This document shows, piece by piece, positions 51,267 to 60,863 of a stretch of DNA of 64,000 bases. The notes under the pieces were generated by a model. That model had not been told where the DNA came from, ran no database searches, and was given only the letters and a program-made list of their open reading frames with translations. The DNA lies in contig JAQGJU010000086.1 of NCBI GenBank assembly GCA_028290465.1, positions 1-64,000 of the forward strand, in the 5' to 3' direction. This DNA is from Xanthobacteraceae bacterium. GTDB taxonomy: Bacteria > Pseudomonadota > Alphaproteobacteria > Rhizobiales > Xanthobacteraceae. A program made the position numbers and the translations under genes. The first letter of the stretch is position 1; every line of letters begins with the position of its first letter.

Positions 51267-53345
51267 CTATGCGGCGTTCTTGCGCGACGCAACGATCTGA
51301 TCGGCGGTGCGTCCGGTCAGTTCCGCCATGTGATCGAAGCTGAACGTGAAGGTGCCGACGCCGGCCGTCGCCGAGCGGACTTCGACGATCAGACTGCCGA
51401 TCTCGGACTCCGGCATCATGGTGCGCACCACATCCCAGCCGTCCCAGCCCTCGCGGGTATCGAATCCGAGGATCTGGCCGCGCCGGCCCGCCATGATGGC
51501 GTTGATCTTCGCCGTGGCATCCGACGGACAGAGGATCTCCACCGAATGAATCGGCTCCAGCAGCACCGGCTGGCATTGCGGCAGGCCTTCGACCACGCCG
51601 ATCCGGCCGGCGGTGCGGAACGCCATGTCGGAGGAATCGACGGTGTGATACGAACCGTCGGTCAGCGTCACCGCGACATCGACCACCGGAAAGCCGAGCG
51701 GGCCGTGCTTTAGCCCGTCGATCACGCCTTCCTCGACCGACGGAATGTAATTGCGCGGCACCACGCCGCCGGTGATCTCTTCGGTGAACACGAAGCCGCC
51801 GCCGCGCGGCAGCGGCTTGATGTCCAGCACCACATCGCCGAACTGGCCGTGACCGCCGGACTGCTTCTTGTGCCGGCCGCGCTGGCTGACGTGCTTGCGG
51901 ATGGTCTCGCGGTAGCCGACCGTCGGTGGCCGCGTATCGATGGCAATGCTGAAGCGATCCGCCAACCGCTCGGTCGCGACCCGCAGGTGCATCTCGCCCT
52001 GGCCCCACAGCACTACCTCGTGGGCTTCGGCATTGAGCACCACACTGACCGACGGATCCTCCTCCAGCAGCTTGGTCAGCGCCTGGCCGAGCTTGACGTC
52101 GTCCTTGCGTTCGCGCGCCGCGACCGCGATGGCCAGCACCGGCGCCGACGCCGTCACTTGCGCGACCGCCGCATGCGCCTGTTTGCCGGCGGATAAAGTG
52201 TCCGACGTATGGGCGCCGTCCAGCTTGCCGAGCGCCACCGTGTCGCCGGTCTGCGCCGGGCCGCGCTTGTCCGGCGTCTGCCCGGTCAACTGGAATACGC
52301 CCGACACCCGCCCGGCCTCGCGATCCGGCGCCAGGAACGTCGTGCCGTCGCCGACCGGACCATTCAATACACGGGCGACCGACATCTTGCCGCCATGCGT
52401 GGTGTGAAACGTCTTCAGCACATAGGCGAGCGGGTCGGCGTTCGGCTTGACGCCAAGCCGCTTCATCGTCTGTTCGATACCCGGCGCCTCATGGCGCAGC
52501 GCCTTCATCAGGCGCAGCACACCATTGGTGCGGGTGGCGGCGCCGAGAAAGACGGGACAGATCAGCCCGTCACGCAATTCCTTGGCGAGATCGTCGAACA
52601 CCTTGTCGCGCGGCGGCGGAATGTCTTCGAGCAACTGCTCCATCAATTCGTCGTCGTGGTCCGCCAGCTTTTCCAGCATGGAGAACCGCGCTTCCTTCTC
52701 GCGGTCGAGATTCTCGCCGGTGAGATCGATCACCTCGGAAGCGGTATGCTCGCGATAGACATGGGCGCGCTCCAGCGCGAGATCGACAAAGCCGGAAATG
52801 ATGTCGCCCGACCAGATCGGGATCTGGCGCAGCACCAGGGGCTTGCGCGAGGCCGGCTGCAGCAGCGCCAGCGTTTCGCGCACGCGCTTGTCGGCCTTGT
52901 CGATCTTGTTGAGAAACAGAAACCGCGGAATGCCGAGATCTTCCAACTCGCGCATGATCAACTGTAGTTGCGGCACCTTGCGCTCGTCGGCCTCGCACAC
53001 CACGATCGCGGCATCGACCGCCGGCAGCACGGCCCGCATGTCGTGCACGAATTCGACCGAGCCGGGGCAATCGACAAAGGTGTAGCTCTCATCCATGAAG
53101 GTCGTCGACGCGATCGACACTTCGACGCTCATCCGATGATGACGGGATTCCTTGCTGGCGTCGCCGACGCTGGTGCCGGCATCGACACTGCCCTGGCGCG
53201 CGATGGCGCCGGTACGTGCGAGGATCGCCTCAAGTAATGTGGTCTTGCCGCTTTGGAACGGGCCCACCAGTGCAATGCACCGGGGACCCGCCCGTTTGGT
53301 GCCGTTTGGTGCCGAACCGTTCGTTGCCGAGCCTTGCTCTGCCAT
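51267..53345 (-). CDS. EF-G-like translational GTPase paralogue with altered switch motifs
   Basis: 692 residues with the full domain order of elongation factor G (GTPase, II, III, IV, V; RTAGRIGVVEGLPQCQPVLL in domain IV, C-terminal FDTREGWDGWDVVRTMMPES region). The G1 loop reads GPFQSGKT (28-35) instead of AHIDAGKT, the G3 motif reads DCPGSVEF with Ser96 in place of the catalytic His of DTPGH, and the switch I Arg-Gly-Ile-Thr is RMSV. G4 NKID (146-149) is intact. It therefore can bind GTP but probably hydrolyses it differently. The N-terminal 20 residues are low-complexity. Not the housekeeping EF-G; the role (ribosome recycling, stress, or regulator) is unknown. Confidence 0.88.
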   Translation of the reverse strand: MAEQGSATNGSAPNGTKRAGPRCIALVGPFQSGKTTLLEAILARTGAIARQGSVDAGTSVGDASKESRHHRMSVEVSIASTTFMDESYTFVDCPGSVEFVHDMRAVLPAVDAAIVVCEADERKVPQLQLIMRELEDLGIPRFLFLNKIDKADKRVRETLALLQPASRKPLVLRQIPIWSGDIISGFVDLALERAHVYREHTASEVIDLTGENLDREKEARFSMLEKLADHDDELMEQLLEDIPPPRDKVFDDLAKELRDGLICPVFLGAATRTNGVLRLMKALRHEAPGIEQTMKRLGVKPNADPLAYVLKTFHTTHGGKMSVARVLNGPVGDGTTFLAPDREAGRVSGVFQLTGQTPDKRGPAQTGDTVALGKLDGAHTSDTLSAGKQAHAAVAQVTASAPVLAIAVAARERKDDVKLGQALTKLLEEDPSVSVVLNAEAHEVVLWGQGEMHLRVATERLADRFSIAIDTRPPTVGYRETIRKHVSQRGRHKKQSGGHGQFGDVVLDIKPLPRGGGFVFTEEITGGVVPRNYIPSVEEGVIDGLKHGPLGFPVVDVAVTLTDGSYHTVDSSDMAFRTAGRIGVVEGLPQCQPVLLEPIHSVEILCPSDATAKINAIMAGRRGQILGFDTREGWDGWDVVRTMMPESEIGSLIVEVRSATAGVGTFTFSFDHMAELTGRTADQIVASRKNAA

Positions 53346-53505
53346 GACCGTCTCCCTTGGGTGGTGGGATCGGCCCTCTCACGGGGCTTATGCGGTATCG
53401 TCTTCGCGTCGGGACGCGTTGGCAAGGGGGGTAGTGGGGACGAGTTTTCGCCTGACGGTAATTGATTGCCGAATGACTCGCGTACAAGTTCGATTCCGGA
53501 TTGGG

Positions 53506-53736
53506 CTACACGCCGACTGGACCGCTCTCTTGAGCGATGGCCGCATCCAGATCCGCCGGTTTATGGTCGCCCGGCAGGGTCAAAGTCCGCGTCTGTCCCG
53601 ACACGGTGTCGCGCACCGTATAGGTGATGTCCGGCGGCTCCGGCACCATTTGACCGAACTGCCCCAACACGAACTTCACCCAATAGCCGATCGTGTAGTG
53701 GCTGCGCTGCTTCTCGATCACCCAATTTCCCGGCAT
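53506..53736 (-). CDS. Small hypothetical protein
   Basis: 76 residues (start at MPGNWVIEKQRSHYTIGYWV, which has AAGGA seven bases upstream; the frame also runs 19 codons further up to an ATG at 53793 that lies next to a terminator hairpin and has no ribosome site). One domain with aromatic residues (YWVKFVLGQFGQ) and an EPPDITYTVRD strand; no signal, no membrane span, no known motif that I recognise. The stop is at 53506. It could be part of a larger uncharacterised family in these bacteria. Function unknown. Confidence 0.55.
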   Translation of the reverse strand: MPGNWVIEKQRSHYTIGYWVKFVLGQFGQMVPEPPDITYTVRDTVSGQTRTLTLPGDHKPADLDAAIAQESGPVGV

Positions 53737-53800
53737 GTCATGGTCCTTGATATTCGGTCTGGCGACGGTCACATCGTTATTGAACTGAGCCATAAACGCA

Positions 53801-53826
53801 AACGGCCGCCCCGAAGGGCGGCCGTT
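53801..53826 (-). terminator. Rho-independent-type terminator of the DUF992 gene
   Basis: AACGGCCGCCC (53801-53811) pairs with GGGCGGCCGTT (53816-53826) around CGAA: an 11-base-pair stem. It lies 24 bases beyond the DUF992 stop codon and is followed on the minus strand by TTTGCGTTT, a loose T-rich run. Confidence 0.78.
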
Positions 53827-53850
53827 CCGTCGAAACGAAGTCGAAAAAGC

Positions 53851-54336
53851 TTAGCGCGCCGGGCGCAGGATCAATTCGGCGACGCCGACGGCGAGATTGA
53901 GGCCGGTCTGGCCGGTGACCGACAGCGGCTGCAGCGCGACCGTGCGGTCCGAACCGCCGACCAGCACATTGGCGCCGAGGCCGCCCGCGATGGTCGCTTC
54001 GGCGGTCGCGCCGCCGTAATTGCCCGCGAGGGCGCCGGGACGCGCGCTGCCGCCCGCGAACACCGACCACACCATCTGGCCGCCGGTGGTGGCGCCGATA
54101 TCCAGGCCGAACTTGGAGATCGATCCGACGTAGATTTCAGACGGCCAGCCGGGTGCGGCTGGGTCGAAGCGACAGGTAACGGTTTTTTGCGAACCGATGA
54201 CCATGCCGATGCCGCCCGATACGTCGCAGTTCAGCGCGCCGACCTTACCGGTGGCCTGTTGCTGGGCCGACGCGGAAATCGGGGCGACCAGCGTCGCGGC
54301 GAGCGCCAGAGCGGCAAATCCAACGATAGCTTTCAT
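53851..54336 (-). CDS. Exported DUF992 protein
   Basis: 161 residues with a signal peptide (MKAIVGFAALALAATLVAPI, cleaved near SASAQQ) and the DUF992 pattern: GALNCDVSGGIGMVIGSQKT, CRFDPAAP and a glycine-rich ANYGGATAEATIAGGLGANV-like second half, ending in LRPAR. Such proteins are probably periplasmic or outer-membrane associated in alphaproteobacteria; function unknown. The start ATG is preceded by GGAGATC. It carries its own strong terminator and appears to be a single-gene unit. Confidence 0.86.
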   Translation of the reverse strand: MKAIVGFAALALAATLVAPISASAQQQATGKVGALNCDVSGGIGMVIGSQKTVTCRFDPAAPGWPSEIYVGSISKFGLDIGATTGGQMVWSVFAGGSARPGALAGNYGGATAEATIAGGLGANVLVGGSDRTVALQPLSVTGQTGLNLAVGVAELILRPAR

Positions 54337-54405
54337 CTGATGATCTCCATGAAATACATTTTTCGATCGCAAGCCGAAATCGCCGGCCCGGACCCGTATC
54401 CTAGA

Positions 54406-54437
54406 TCACGATCCGTTTCGATGAAATCGGATCGTGA
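54406..54437. repeat. Short inverted repeat (TCACGATCCG)
   Basis: TCACGATCCG (54406-54415) and CGGATCGTGA (54428-54437), a 10-base perfect inverted pair with TTTCGATGAAAT between. It lies upstream of the DUF992 gene and downstream of the aminotransferase. Could be a regulator site or a repeat of the kind frequent in this group. Confidence 0.65.
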
Positions 54438-54500
54438 CCCAGCCTTAAGCTATCGAAGCGATTTTCGGACGGTACCGGTCTATCAAATTCCGGCGAACGG

Positions 54501-54526
54501 GAAAAGCGCGGCCCTTTCGGGCCGCG
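54501..54526 (-). terminator. Rho-independent terminator of the aminotransferase gene
   Basis: CGCGGCCC (54507-54514) pairs with GGGCCGCG (54519-54526) around TTTC; on the minus strand the stem is followed by CTTTTC (54501-54506). It lies 46 bases after the aminotransferase stop at 54572. Confidence 0.8.
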
Positions 54527-54571
54527 TCAACCAGTGCCAACGCGCGGACAGCAGCCAGGTTCCGGCGTGGA

Positions 54572-55789
<1,218 letters not shown>

Positions 55790-56013
55790 TCAGCCGACAG
55801 TTTCGCGGCGGCCCCGTCCTAAATGCCCTGGCGGCCTCCGGCAAGGGTGAAAGCAGTGATGCATCGATCAACTTGGGTGATACCGGCCGCGCTCCCGGCC
55901 ACTGCCCAGAGGCCGCCATGCGGGCTGCAACCGGGCGGCACCTCCTAAATCCCATGGATACCGGCCGTTAGCCGTTTGCGCCTAAAACGGCGGCTTCGGA
56001 TACGGGGGCCGGG

Positions 56014-57273
56014 ATGGGCGCTTTTCACGATGCGGTGCGCAGTGGCGCCTTTCTGACCGTCGACCGGATGCGGCTGGTGGCCCTGGCCGTGCTGATCGCG
56101 TCGGGCGTCGGGCTGGCCTACCTCCTGATCACCTCCACCGGCCTCAATGACGCCCTCGGCCGCCCGCTCGGTACCGATTTTTCCAACGTCTACGCGGCCG
56201 GGACCTATGTGCTAGAGGGCCGGCCGGCCGCCCCGTTCGACATTATGGCCCAACAGGTCCGCGAGCGGGCGATCTTCGGCCCCGACACCCAGCTTTACGG
56301 CTGGCACTACCCGCCGTTCTTCCTGTTTCCGGCCGCCGCATTGGCGCTACTGCCCTATCTGGCGGCCCTGGCGGTCTGGCAGGGCGTCACCCTGGCGCTG
56401 TATCTGACGGCCATCCTGGCGATCCTGCGCCCGGCATTGTCCGCGACCTTGCCCGGCAAAAGACCGGACGGGCTGGTGGTGCTGGCCGCCCTCGCCTACC
56501 CGGCCGTGTTCGTCAATCTCGGCCACGGCCATAACGGCTTCCTGACCGCCGCCCTGATCGGCTTTGCGCTGGTGCAACTCGACCGCCGGCCGGTGCTCGC
56601 CGGCATCCTGTTCGGGCTGCTGGCCTACAAGCCGCAATTCGGCGTGATGATCCCGCTGGTGCTGCTGGCCACCGGCCGCTGGCGCACCTTCATCGCGGCC
56701 GCCGCCACCGTGGCCGCGCTGGCGCTCGCCGCCACGCTCGCTTTTGGCTGGGAGGTATGGCCGGCGTTTCTTGAAGGCACGCGCTTCACCCGCGACGTCA
56801 TTCTCGAACAGGGCAGTACCGGCTGGCACAAGATCCAGAGCCTGTTCGCGATCGTGCGGATGTGGGGCGGTGGTATCGCGCTGGCTTATGCGGCGCAGGC
56901 CATACTCGGGCTGGGGCTGGCGGTCGCGCTGGTATGGCTGTGGCGCCGCCCGACAAGCTCCGCATTGAAAGCCGCGGCGCTTTGCCTCGCGGCAATTCTC
57001 GCAACGCCATACAGCCTGGACTACGACATGATGGTGCTGGCGCCCGCCATCGCGTTCTTCGTCGCCGATGGTTTGCAGCGTGGCTTTCTGTCCTACGAGA
57101 AAACCGCGCTGGCGGTGCTGTGGCTGACACCGCTGATCGCCCGCAGCGTCGCGGAAGCGACGCTTATTCCGCTCGGTGTGCCGGCGATGCTGCTGGTATT
57201 CGGGCTGATTTTACGCCGCGCTGCAACAGAGCCTAGCCACGGCCAAGGTGGATTTCTGCCCGTCGCGCCCTAA
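56014..57273 (+). CDS. GT87/DUF2029-type membrane glycosyltransferase
   Basis: 419 residues with about ten membrane spans and the GT87 pattern: the LGTDFSNVYAAGTYVLEGRP segment with the probable catalytic Asp in the first loop, and the later YDMMVLAPAIAFFVAD. Enzymes of this fold use polyprenyl-phosphate sugars (mannosyl- or arabinosyltransferase-like), acting at the periplasmic face. Start ATG follows GGGGGCCGG. Its 3' end overlaps upstream sequence of the PhyH gene by a few bases of non-coding frame; the PhyH start is 31 bases after the stop. Which glycan it builds is unknown. Confidence 0.85.
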   Translation: MGAFHDAVRSGAFLTVDRMRLVALAVLIASGVGLAYLLITSTGLNDALGRPLGTDFSNVYAAGTYVLEGRPAAPFDIMAQQVRERAIFGPDTQLYGWHYPPFFLFPAAALALLPYLAALAVWQGVTLALYLTAILAILRPALSATLPGKRPDGLVVLAALAYPAVFVNLGHGHNGFLTAALIGFALVQLDRRPVLAGILFGLLAYKPQFGVMIPLVLLATGRWRTFIAAAATVAALALAATLAFGWEVWPAFLEGTRFTRDVILEQGSTGWHKIQSLFAIVRMWGGGIALAYAAQAILGLGLAVALVWLWRRPTSSALKAAALCLAAILATPYSLDYDMMVLAPAIAFFVADGLQRGFLSYEKTALAVLWLTPLIARSVAEATLIPLGVPAMLLVFGLILRRAATEPSHGQGGFLPVAP

Positions 57274-57304
57274 GATAGCGCAAACAGCGCGCGAGGAGGA
57301 CGCC

Positions 57305-58117
57305 ATGCAGCTCTCTCCCGAGCAACTGCGTCAGTTCGATGAGCAAGGCTATCTGTTCTTTCCGAATTGCTATTCGGAAAACGAGATCGCGCTGCTGCGC
57401 GCCGAAGCCGAAAGTATCCTTACGGCCGACCGTCCGGAAATCTGGCGCGAAAAATCCGGCGCGCCGCGCACCGCTTTCGCGGCGCACACCTTCAGCGAAG
57501 TCTTCCGGCTGCTCGCGCATCATCCGCGCCTCGTCGAACCGCTGCGACAATATTTCGGCGAGGAGGTCTACGTTCACCAGTTCAAGCTCAACGCCAAGGC
57601 GGCGTTCGAGGGCGAGGTCTGGCAGTGGCATCAGGACTACGGCACCTGGGCGCGTGACGACGGCATGCCGGAGCCGCGCGCGATGAACATCGCGGTGTTT
57701 CTCGATGAGGTGATGCCGATCAACGGCGCGCTGATGATCATTCCGGGCAGCCACAAACACGGCACGCTGGATGCCGGCCACGACAAGCTCACCACGTCCT
57801 ATCCGCTATGGACGCTCGACAAGGAAACCGTGACGCGCCTCGCGCACGACGCCGCGCCCTATGGCGGCATCGTGGCACCAACCGGCAAGCCCGGCTCGGT
57901 GCTGATGTTTCATGGCAATCTGGTGCACGCCTCGCCGCCCAACATCACGCCGTATCCGCGCAAGATCGTCTATCTGACGCTGTGCGCGGTCTCCAACCAC
58001 ATCACCAAATTCACCCGGGCCGAGTGGATCGCGCATCGCGATTTCACGCCGATCGTGCCGGTCGCCGACGATGCGCTTGAAACTTACGCGCAGGCGCACC
58101 AGATAGCCGCCGAATAG
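57305..58117 (+). CDS. Phytanoyl-CoA dioxygenase (PhyH)/ectoine-hydroxylase-like protein
   Basis: 270 residues of the Fe(II)/2-oxoglutarate dioxygenase PhyH family. Iron ligands His109 and Asp111 in QWHQDYGTW, and His208 in FHGNLVHASPPN; the 2-oxoglutarate Arg is probably Arg219. The WHQDYGTW stretch recalls ectoine hydroxylases (WHSDFETW). Start at MQLSPEQLRQFDEQ with GAGGAGGAC upstream; the longer frame from 57248 is not supported. It hydroxylates an unactivated carbon. The gene follows the GT87 gene by 31 bases and precedes two GST genes; a shared pathway is not evident. Confidence 0.87.
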   Translation: MQLSPEQLRQFDEQGYLFFPNCYSENEIALLRAEAESILTADRPEIWREKSGAPRTAFAAHTFSEVFRLLAHHPRLVEPLRQYFGEEVYVHQFKLNAKAAFEGEVWQWHQDYGTWARDDGMPEPRAMNIAVFLDEVMPINGALMIIPGSHKHGTLDAGHDKLTTSYPLWTLDKETVTRLAHDAAPYGGIVAPTGKPGSVLMFHGNLVHASPPNITPYPRKIVYLTLCAVSNHITKFTRAEWIAHRDFTPIVPVADDALETYAQAHQIAAE

Positions 58118-58315
58118 TTTTGTTGCGTGATGGGCGCGTTCACAGCGTCATTGTCACGTGGGCGATACAAGTGGCGCGAATTTCTTCTCCGTGCTGCCAT
58201 CGCATTGCCCAGCTTGGGCTGTAACTCACGGTCGGCGCGCGCCGGTTATTTTATTGGGCGGCCCCTTGGTCTGGCGCGCACTAGCACTAGATCAAATCGG
58301 CACGAGGGGGACCTG

Positions 58316-58951
58316 ATGTATACGCTCTATTCGATGAAGCGATCCGGCAACAGCTACAAGGTGCGCCTGACGCTTGCCCGCCTCAACACGCCATATCGGC
58401 TGATCGAAGTCGACATCTTGAAGGGCGAAAGCCGCACCCCGGATTTCCTCGCCAAGAATCCCAGCGGCCAGGTGCCGCTGCTCGAAGTCGCGCCGGGCCG
58501 CCATCTCGCCGAGTCGAACGCGATCCTGTGGTACGTCGCCGGCGGCACGTCGCTCGCGCCCGACGACCGCATCGAGCGCGCCGAAGCGTTGCAATGGATG
58601 TTCTTCGAACAGCACAGCCTGGAGCCGAATCTCGGCGCCGCATATTTCTGGCTCAACCTGATCAAAGGCGGTCGCGACCTGCAGCGCCACGCGCTCGAAG
58701 ACTGGATGGAGCAGGGCTATACGGCGCTCAGCGTGATGGACAAGCATCTGCGCGATAACGCTTACTTCGCGGCCGGTCACTTCACCATCGCCGATATTGC
58801 GCTGTACGCCTACACGCACCTCGCGCACGAGTGCGAATATGATCTCAGCGCATTTCCGGAAATACGTGCCTGGCTGGCCCGCATCGAATCCGAACCCGGT
58901 CATGTGTCGATGGACTGGGAGCCGGCGCCGGAAGCGCAAGCCGCCGAATAG
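58316..58951 (+). CDS. Glutathione S-transferase family protein
   Basis: 211 residues. Thioredoxin-like N-terminal half (MYTLYSMKRSGNSYKVRLTL, GQVPLLE, LAESNAILWYVA) with Ser11 region as glutathione site, then the helical half with FTIADIALYAYTH. The start ATG is preceded by GAGGGGG; the open frame continues upstream to 58127 without a ribosome site. It is the second of three GST genes in the window and is not close to the others in sequence. Function (detoxification or isomerase) cannot be assigned. A CtrA-type box lies 30 bases after its stop. Confidence 0.87.
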   Translation: MYTLYSMKRSGNSYKVRLTLARLNTPYRLIEVDILKGESRTPDFLAKNPSGQVPLLEVAPGRHLAESNAILWYVAGGTSLAPDDRIERAEALQWMFFEQHSLEPNLGAAYFWLNLIKGGRDLQRHALEDWMEQGYTALSVMDKHLRDNAYFAAGHFTIADIALYAYTHLAHECEYDLSAFPEIRAWLARIESEPGHVSMDWEPAPEAQAAE

Positions 58952-58980
58952 GCGTTGAAGGACGGCGAAATCATGCGCCG

Positions 58981-58996
58981 TTAACCTTTGGTTAAC
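58981..58996. promoter_or_regulatory. CtrA-type box TTAA-N7-TTAAC
   Basis: TTAACCTTTGGTTAAC: two TTAA half-sites separated by exactly seven bases, matching the CtrA consensus TTAA-N7-TTAA(C) of alphaproteobacteria. It lies 120 bases upstream of the start of a small membrane-protein gene on the plus strand and would place that gene under cell-cycle or CtrA control. Confidence 0.6.
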
Positions 58997-59115
58997 CTCG
59001 ATCATGAATTCGCCGTGTTTCCCCAACCGCGCCGCCCGAATCCGGCCGAATGCGCGCCGGTATCGAATTCCATTGTGTTCCTGGGGCCGGATGATTCGGG
59101 CACGGACACACCACG

Positions 59116-59442
59116 ATGAACGACAATTTGGCGCGCGGCGACGACCTGACGCGCGAAGCTTGGGCCACGCGGGAAGTTGGCTTTGAACGCCCTGCCGCGC
59201 GGCGGCCGGCGCTGCGGCATCGCGCCATCTGCTGGCAGCTTGTCACGACGCTTACACTCGCGCTCTCGACCCTGTTGGCCGCGACCGTGCTGACACTCGG
59301 CTATACGCGCGCCGACACGCTGTCGCTCGGCGATGGCGCTTCGCTGGCGCTAGAGCGCGTCCAGCAAAAGTGGACACCGGTTTTGCGGAAAAGCGATCAA
59401 GCGTGCGCAGTTCGCGTAAACTTACCTGCGTACGCGCTCTAA
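59116..59442 (+). CDS. Small single-pass membrane protein with repeat-derived C-terminus
   Basis: 108 residues: a charged N-terminal cytoplasmic part (MNDNLARGDDLTREAWATRE, later an Arg-rich patch RPAARRPALRHRAI) and one strong membrane span (LVTTLTLALSTLLAATVLTL, 42-61). The last 30 residues (from ERVQQKWTPVLRK) and the stop codon fall within a palindromic repeat at 59351-59441, so the original end may have been different. No ribosome site is clear. A CtrA box lies upstream. Function unknown; it may be a recently altered reading frame. Confidence 0.5.
   Translation: MNDNLARGDDLTREAWATREVGFERPAARRPALRHRAICWQLVTTLTLALSTLLAATVLTLGYTRADTLSLGDGASLALERVQQKWTPVLRKSDQACAVRVNLPAYAL
59351..59441. repeat. 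Repeat with 10-base terminal inverted repeats (TAGAGCGCGT)
   Basis: Begins TAGAGCGCGT (59351-59360) and ends ACGCGCTCTA (59432-59441), a perfect 10-base inverted pair bounding 91 bases. Inside is AGTGGACACCGGTTTTGCGGAA, related in pattern (AAAGTGG.A.CCGGTTTT) to the 49-base repeat at 18926. It overlaps the end of the small membrane-protein gene and supplies its stop codon. Confidence 0.75.
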
Positions 59443-59456
59443 CATTCTAAACTGAC

Positions 59457-59500
59457 GCGTTTTCTTCACGCGAAGTGGATTCCACTTCGCTTGAAAACGC
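59457..59500. repeat. Inverted repeat GCGTTTTC...GAAAACGC
   Basis: GCGTTTTC (59457-59464) and GAAAACGC (59493-59500) enclose a second pair, GCGAAGTGGA (59470-59479) and TCCACTTCGC (59481-59490). It stands 15 bases after the preceding repeat and may be part of the same family. It could form a hairpin stop after the small membrane-protein gene. Confidence 0.7.
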
Positions 59501-59574
59501 TCTGAACGCGTTATCGTGATTTTTCGAAACCTCCCGGCCGCGCCATGGTTGTCGTCGGTTAGGGAGTTTCAATA

Positions 59575-60702
59575 ATGCGCCGTTTGATTATCACCGTCGC
59601 TGTGTCCATCACGCTGATATCCGCGCCCGCCTTCGCGCAGCAGTCTTACAAATCCGCAGCCGGACCACTGCGGATCGAAACCGTGGCGACCGGCCTGTCG
59701 AATCCCTGGGCCCTCGCCTTCCTGCCCGACGGACAGATGCTGGTCAGCGAACGGCCCGGGCAAATGCGCCTGATCGACCGGGACGGCAAACTGTCGCCGC
59801 CGGTGTCCGGTGTTCCCAAGGTGATGGCATCCGGCCAGGGCGGCTTGCTCGACGTCGTGCTCGATCGCGCTTTTGCGCAGAACCGCACGCTGTATTTCTG
59901 CTATTCCGAATCCACCAGCGGCGGCGGCCGCACCGCGCTGGCCCGCGCGACGCTGGATGCCGGCGCCAACCCCAAGCTCGACGACCTCAAAGTGATCTTC
60001 CGCCAGGACGGCCCGCCAACCAGCGGCAATCACTACGGTTGCCGCATCGCGCAAGGCCGCGACGGCAATCTGTTCCTGACCGCCGGCGATCACCGCACCC
60101 ATCAAGACCAGGCGCAGAACCTCGGCAATCACCTTGGCAAAATCGTGCGCATCGCGCCCGACGGATCGGTGCCGGGCGACAATCCGTTTGTCGGCCGCGA
60201 TGGGGCCAAGCCCGAGATCTGGAGCTACGGCCATCGCAATCCGCAGGGCCTCGCCATCCATCCGGCGAGCGGCCAGTTGTGGGAGCACGAACACGGGCCG
60301 CGCGGCGGCGACGAGGTCAACGTCATTGCCAAGGGCAAGAATTACGGCTGGCCGGTGATCGGCTTCGGCATCGACTATAGCGGCGCCAAGATCCACGACA
60401 GCACGCAGAAAGCCGGCATGGAGCAGCCGGTGAAATACTGGGTGCCGTCGATCGCGCCGTCCGGCATGGCGTTCTACACCGGCGACCTGTTTCCGGCCTG
60501 GAAGGGCAGCCTGTTCGTTGGCGCGCTGGCTGGCCAGATGCTGGTGCGGCTGACGCTCGACGGCGAGCGCGTGACCCAGGAAGAGCGGCTGCTGGACGGC
60601 ATCGGGCGCATCCGCGATGTGCGCCAGGGCCCGGACGGGGCACTCTATCTGCTGACCGACAGCTCAACCGGCCGGCTGCTGCGGGTGGCGCCAGCCAAGT
60701 AG
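59575..60702 (+). CDS. PQQ-dependent sugar dehydrogenase (soluble aldose dehydrogenase, YliI-like)
   Basis: 375 residues with a signal peptide (MRRLIITVAVSITLISAPAF, cleaved at AFAQQ) and a six-blade beta-propeller of the glucose/sorbosone dehydrogenase family. Family landmarks: IETVATGLSNPWALAFLPDG, TSGNHYGCRIAQGRDGNLFL, WSYGHRNPQGLA and WEHEHGPRGGDEVN, including the His and Arg residues that bind PQQ and substrate. It oxidises sugar C1 hydroxyls in the periplasm. No PQQ biosynthesis genes are in the window. The ATG has GGGAG upstream. It stands alone between repeats and the ABC exporter gene. Confidence 0.87.
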   Translation: MRRLIITVAVSITLISAPAFAQQSYKSAAGPLRIETVATGLSNPWALAFLPDGQMLVSERPGQMRLIDRDGKLSPPVSGVPKVMASGQGGLLDVVLDRAFAQNRTLYFCYSESTSGGGRTALARATLDAGANPKLDDLKVIFRQDGPPTSGNHYGCRIAQGRDGNLFLTAGDHRTHQDQAQNLGNHLGKIVRIAPDGSVPGDNPFVGRDGAKPEIWSYGHRNPQGLAIHPASGQLWEHEHGPRGGDEVNVIAKGKNYGWPVIGFGIDYSGAKIHDSTQKAGMEQPVKYWVPSIAPSGMAFYTGDLFPAWKGSLFVGALAGQMLVRLTLDGERVTQEERLLDGIGRIRDVRQGPDGALYLLTDSSTGRLLRVAPAK

Positions 60703-60863
60703 CCGGTGCCGGAAGTAGCCTCGCCTGCCCTCACCCGCCTTAGTGCGGTCATCAACACCGCCTAAATCGCGCCATCCGATCCCTACGCCGCCCGAGCCGG
60801 CCGCATCTGTTATGCGGCCGCGATCCATTGTCAGCGCGGCCCGACCCATGCGAGTTTCCTGTC

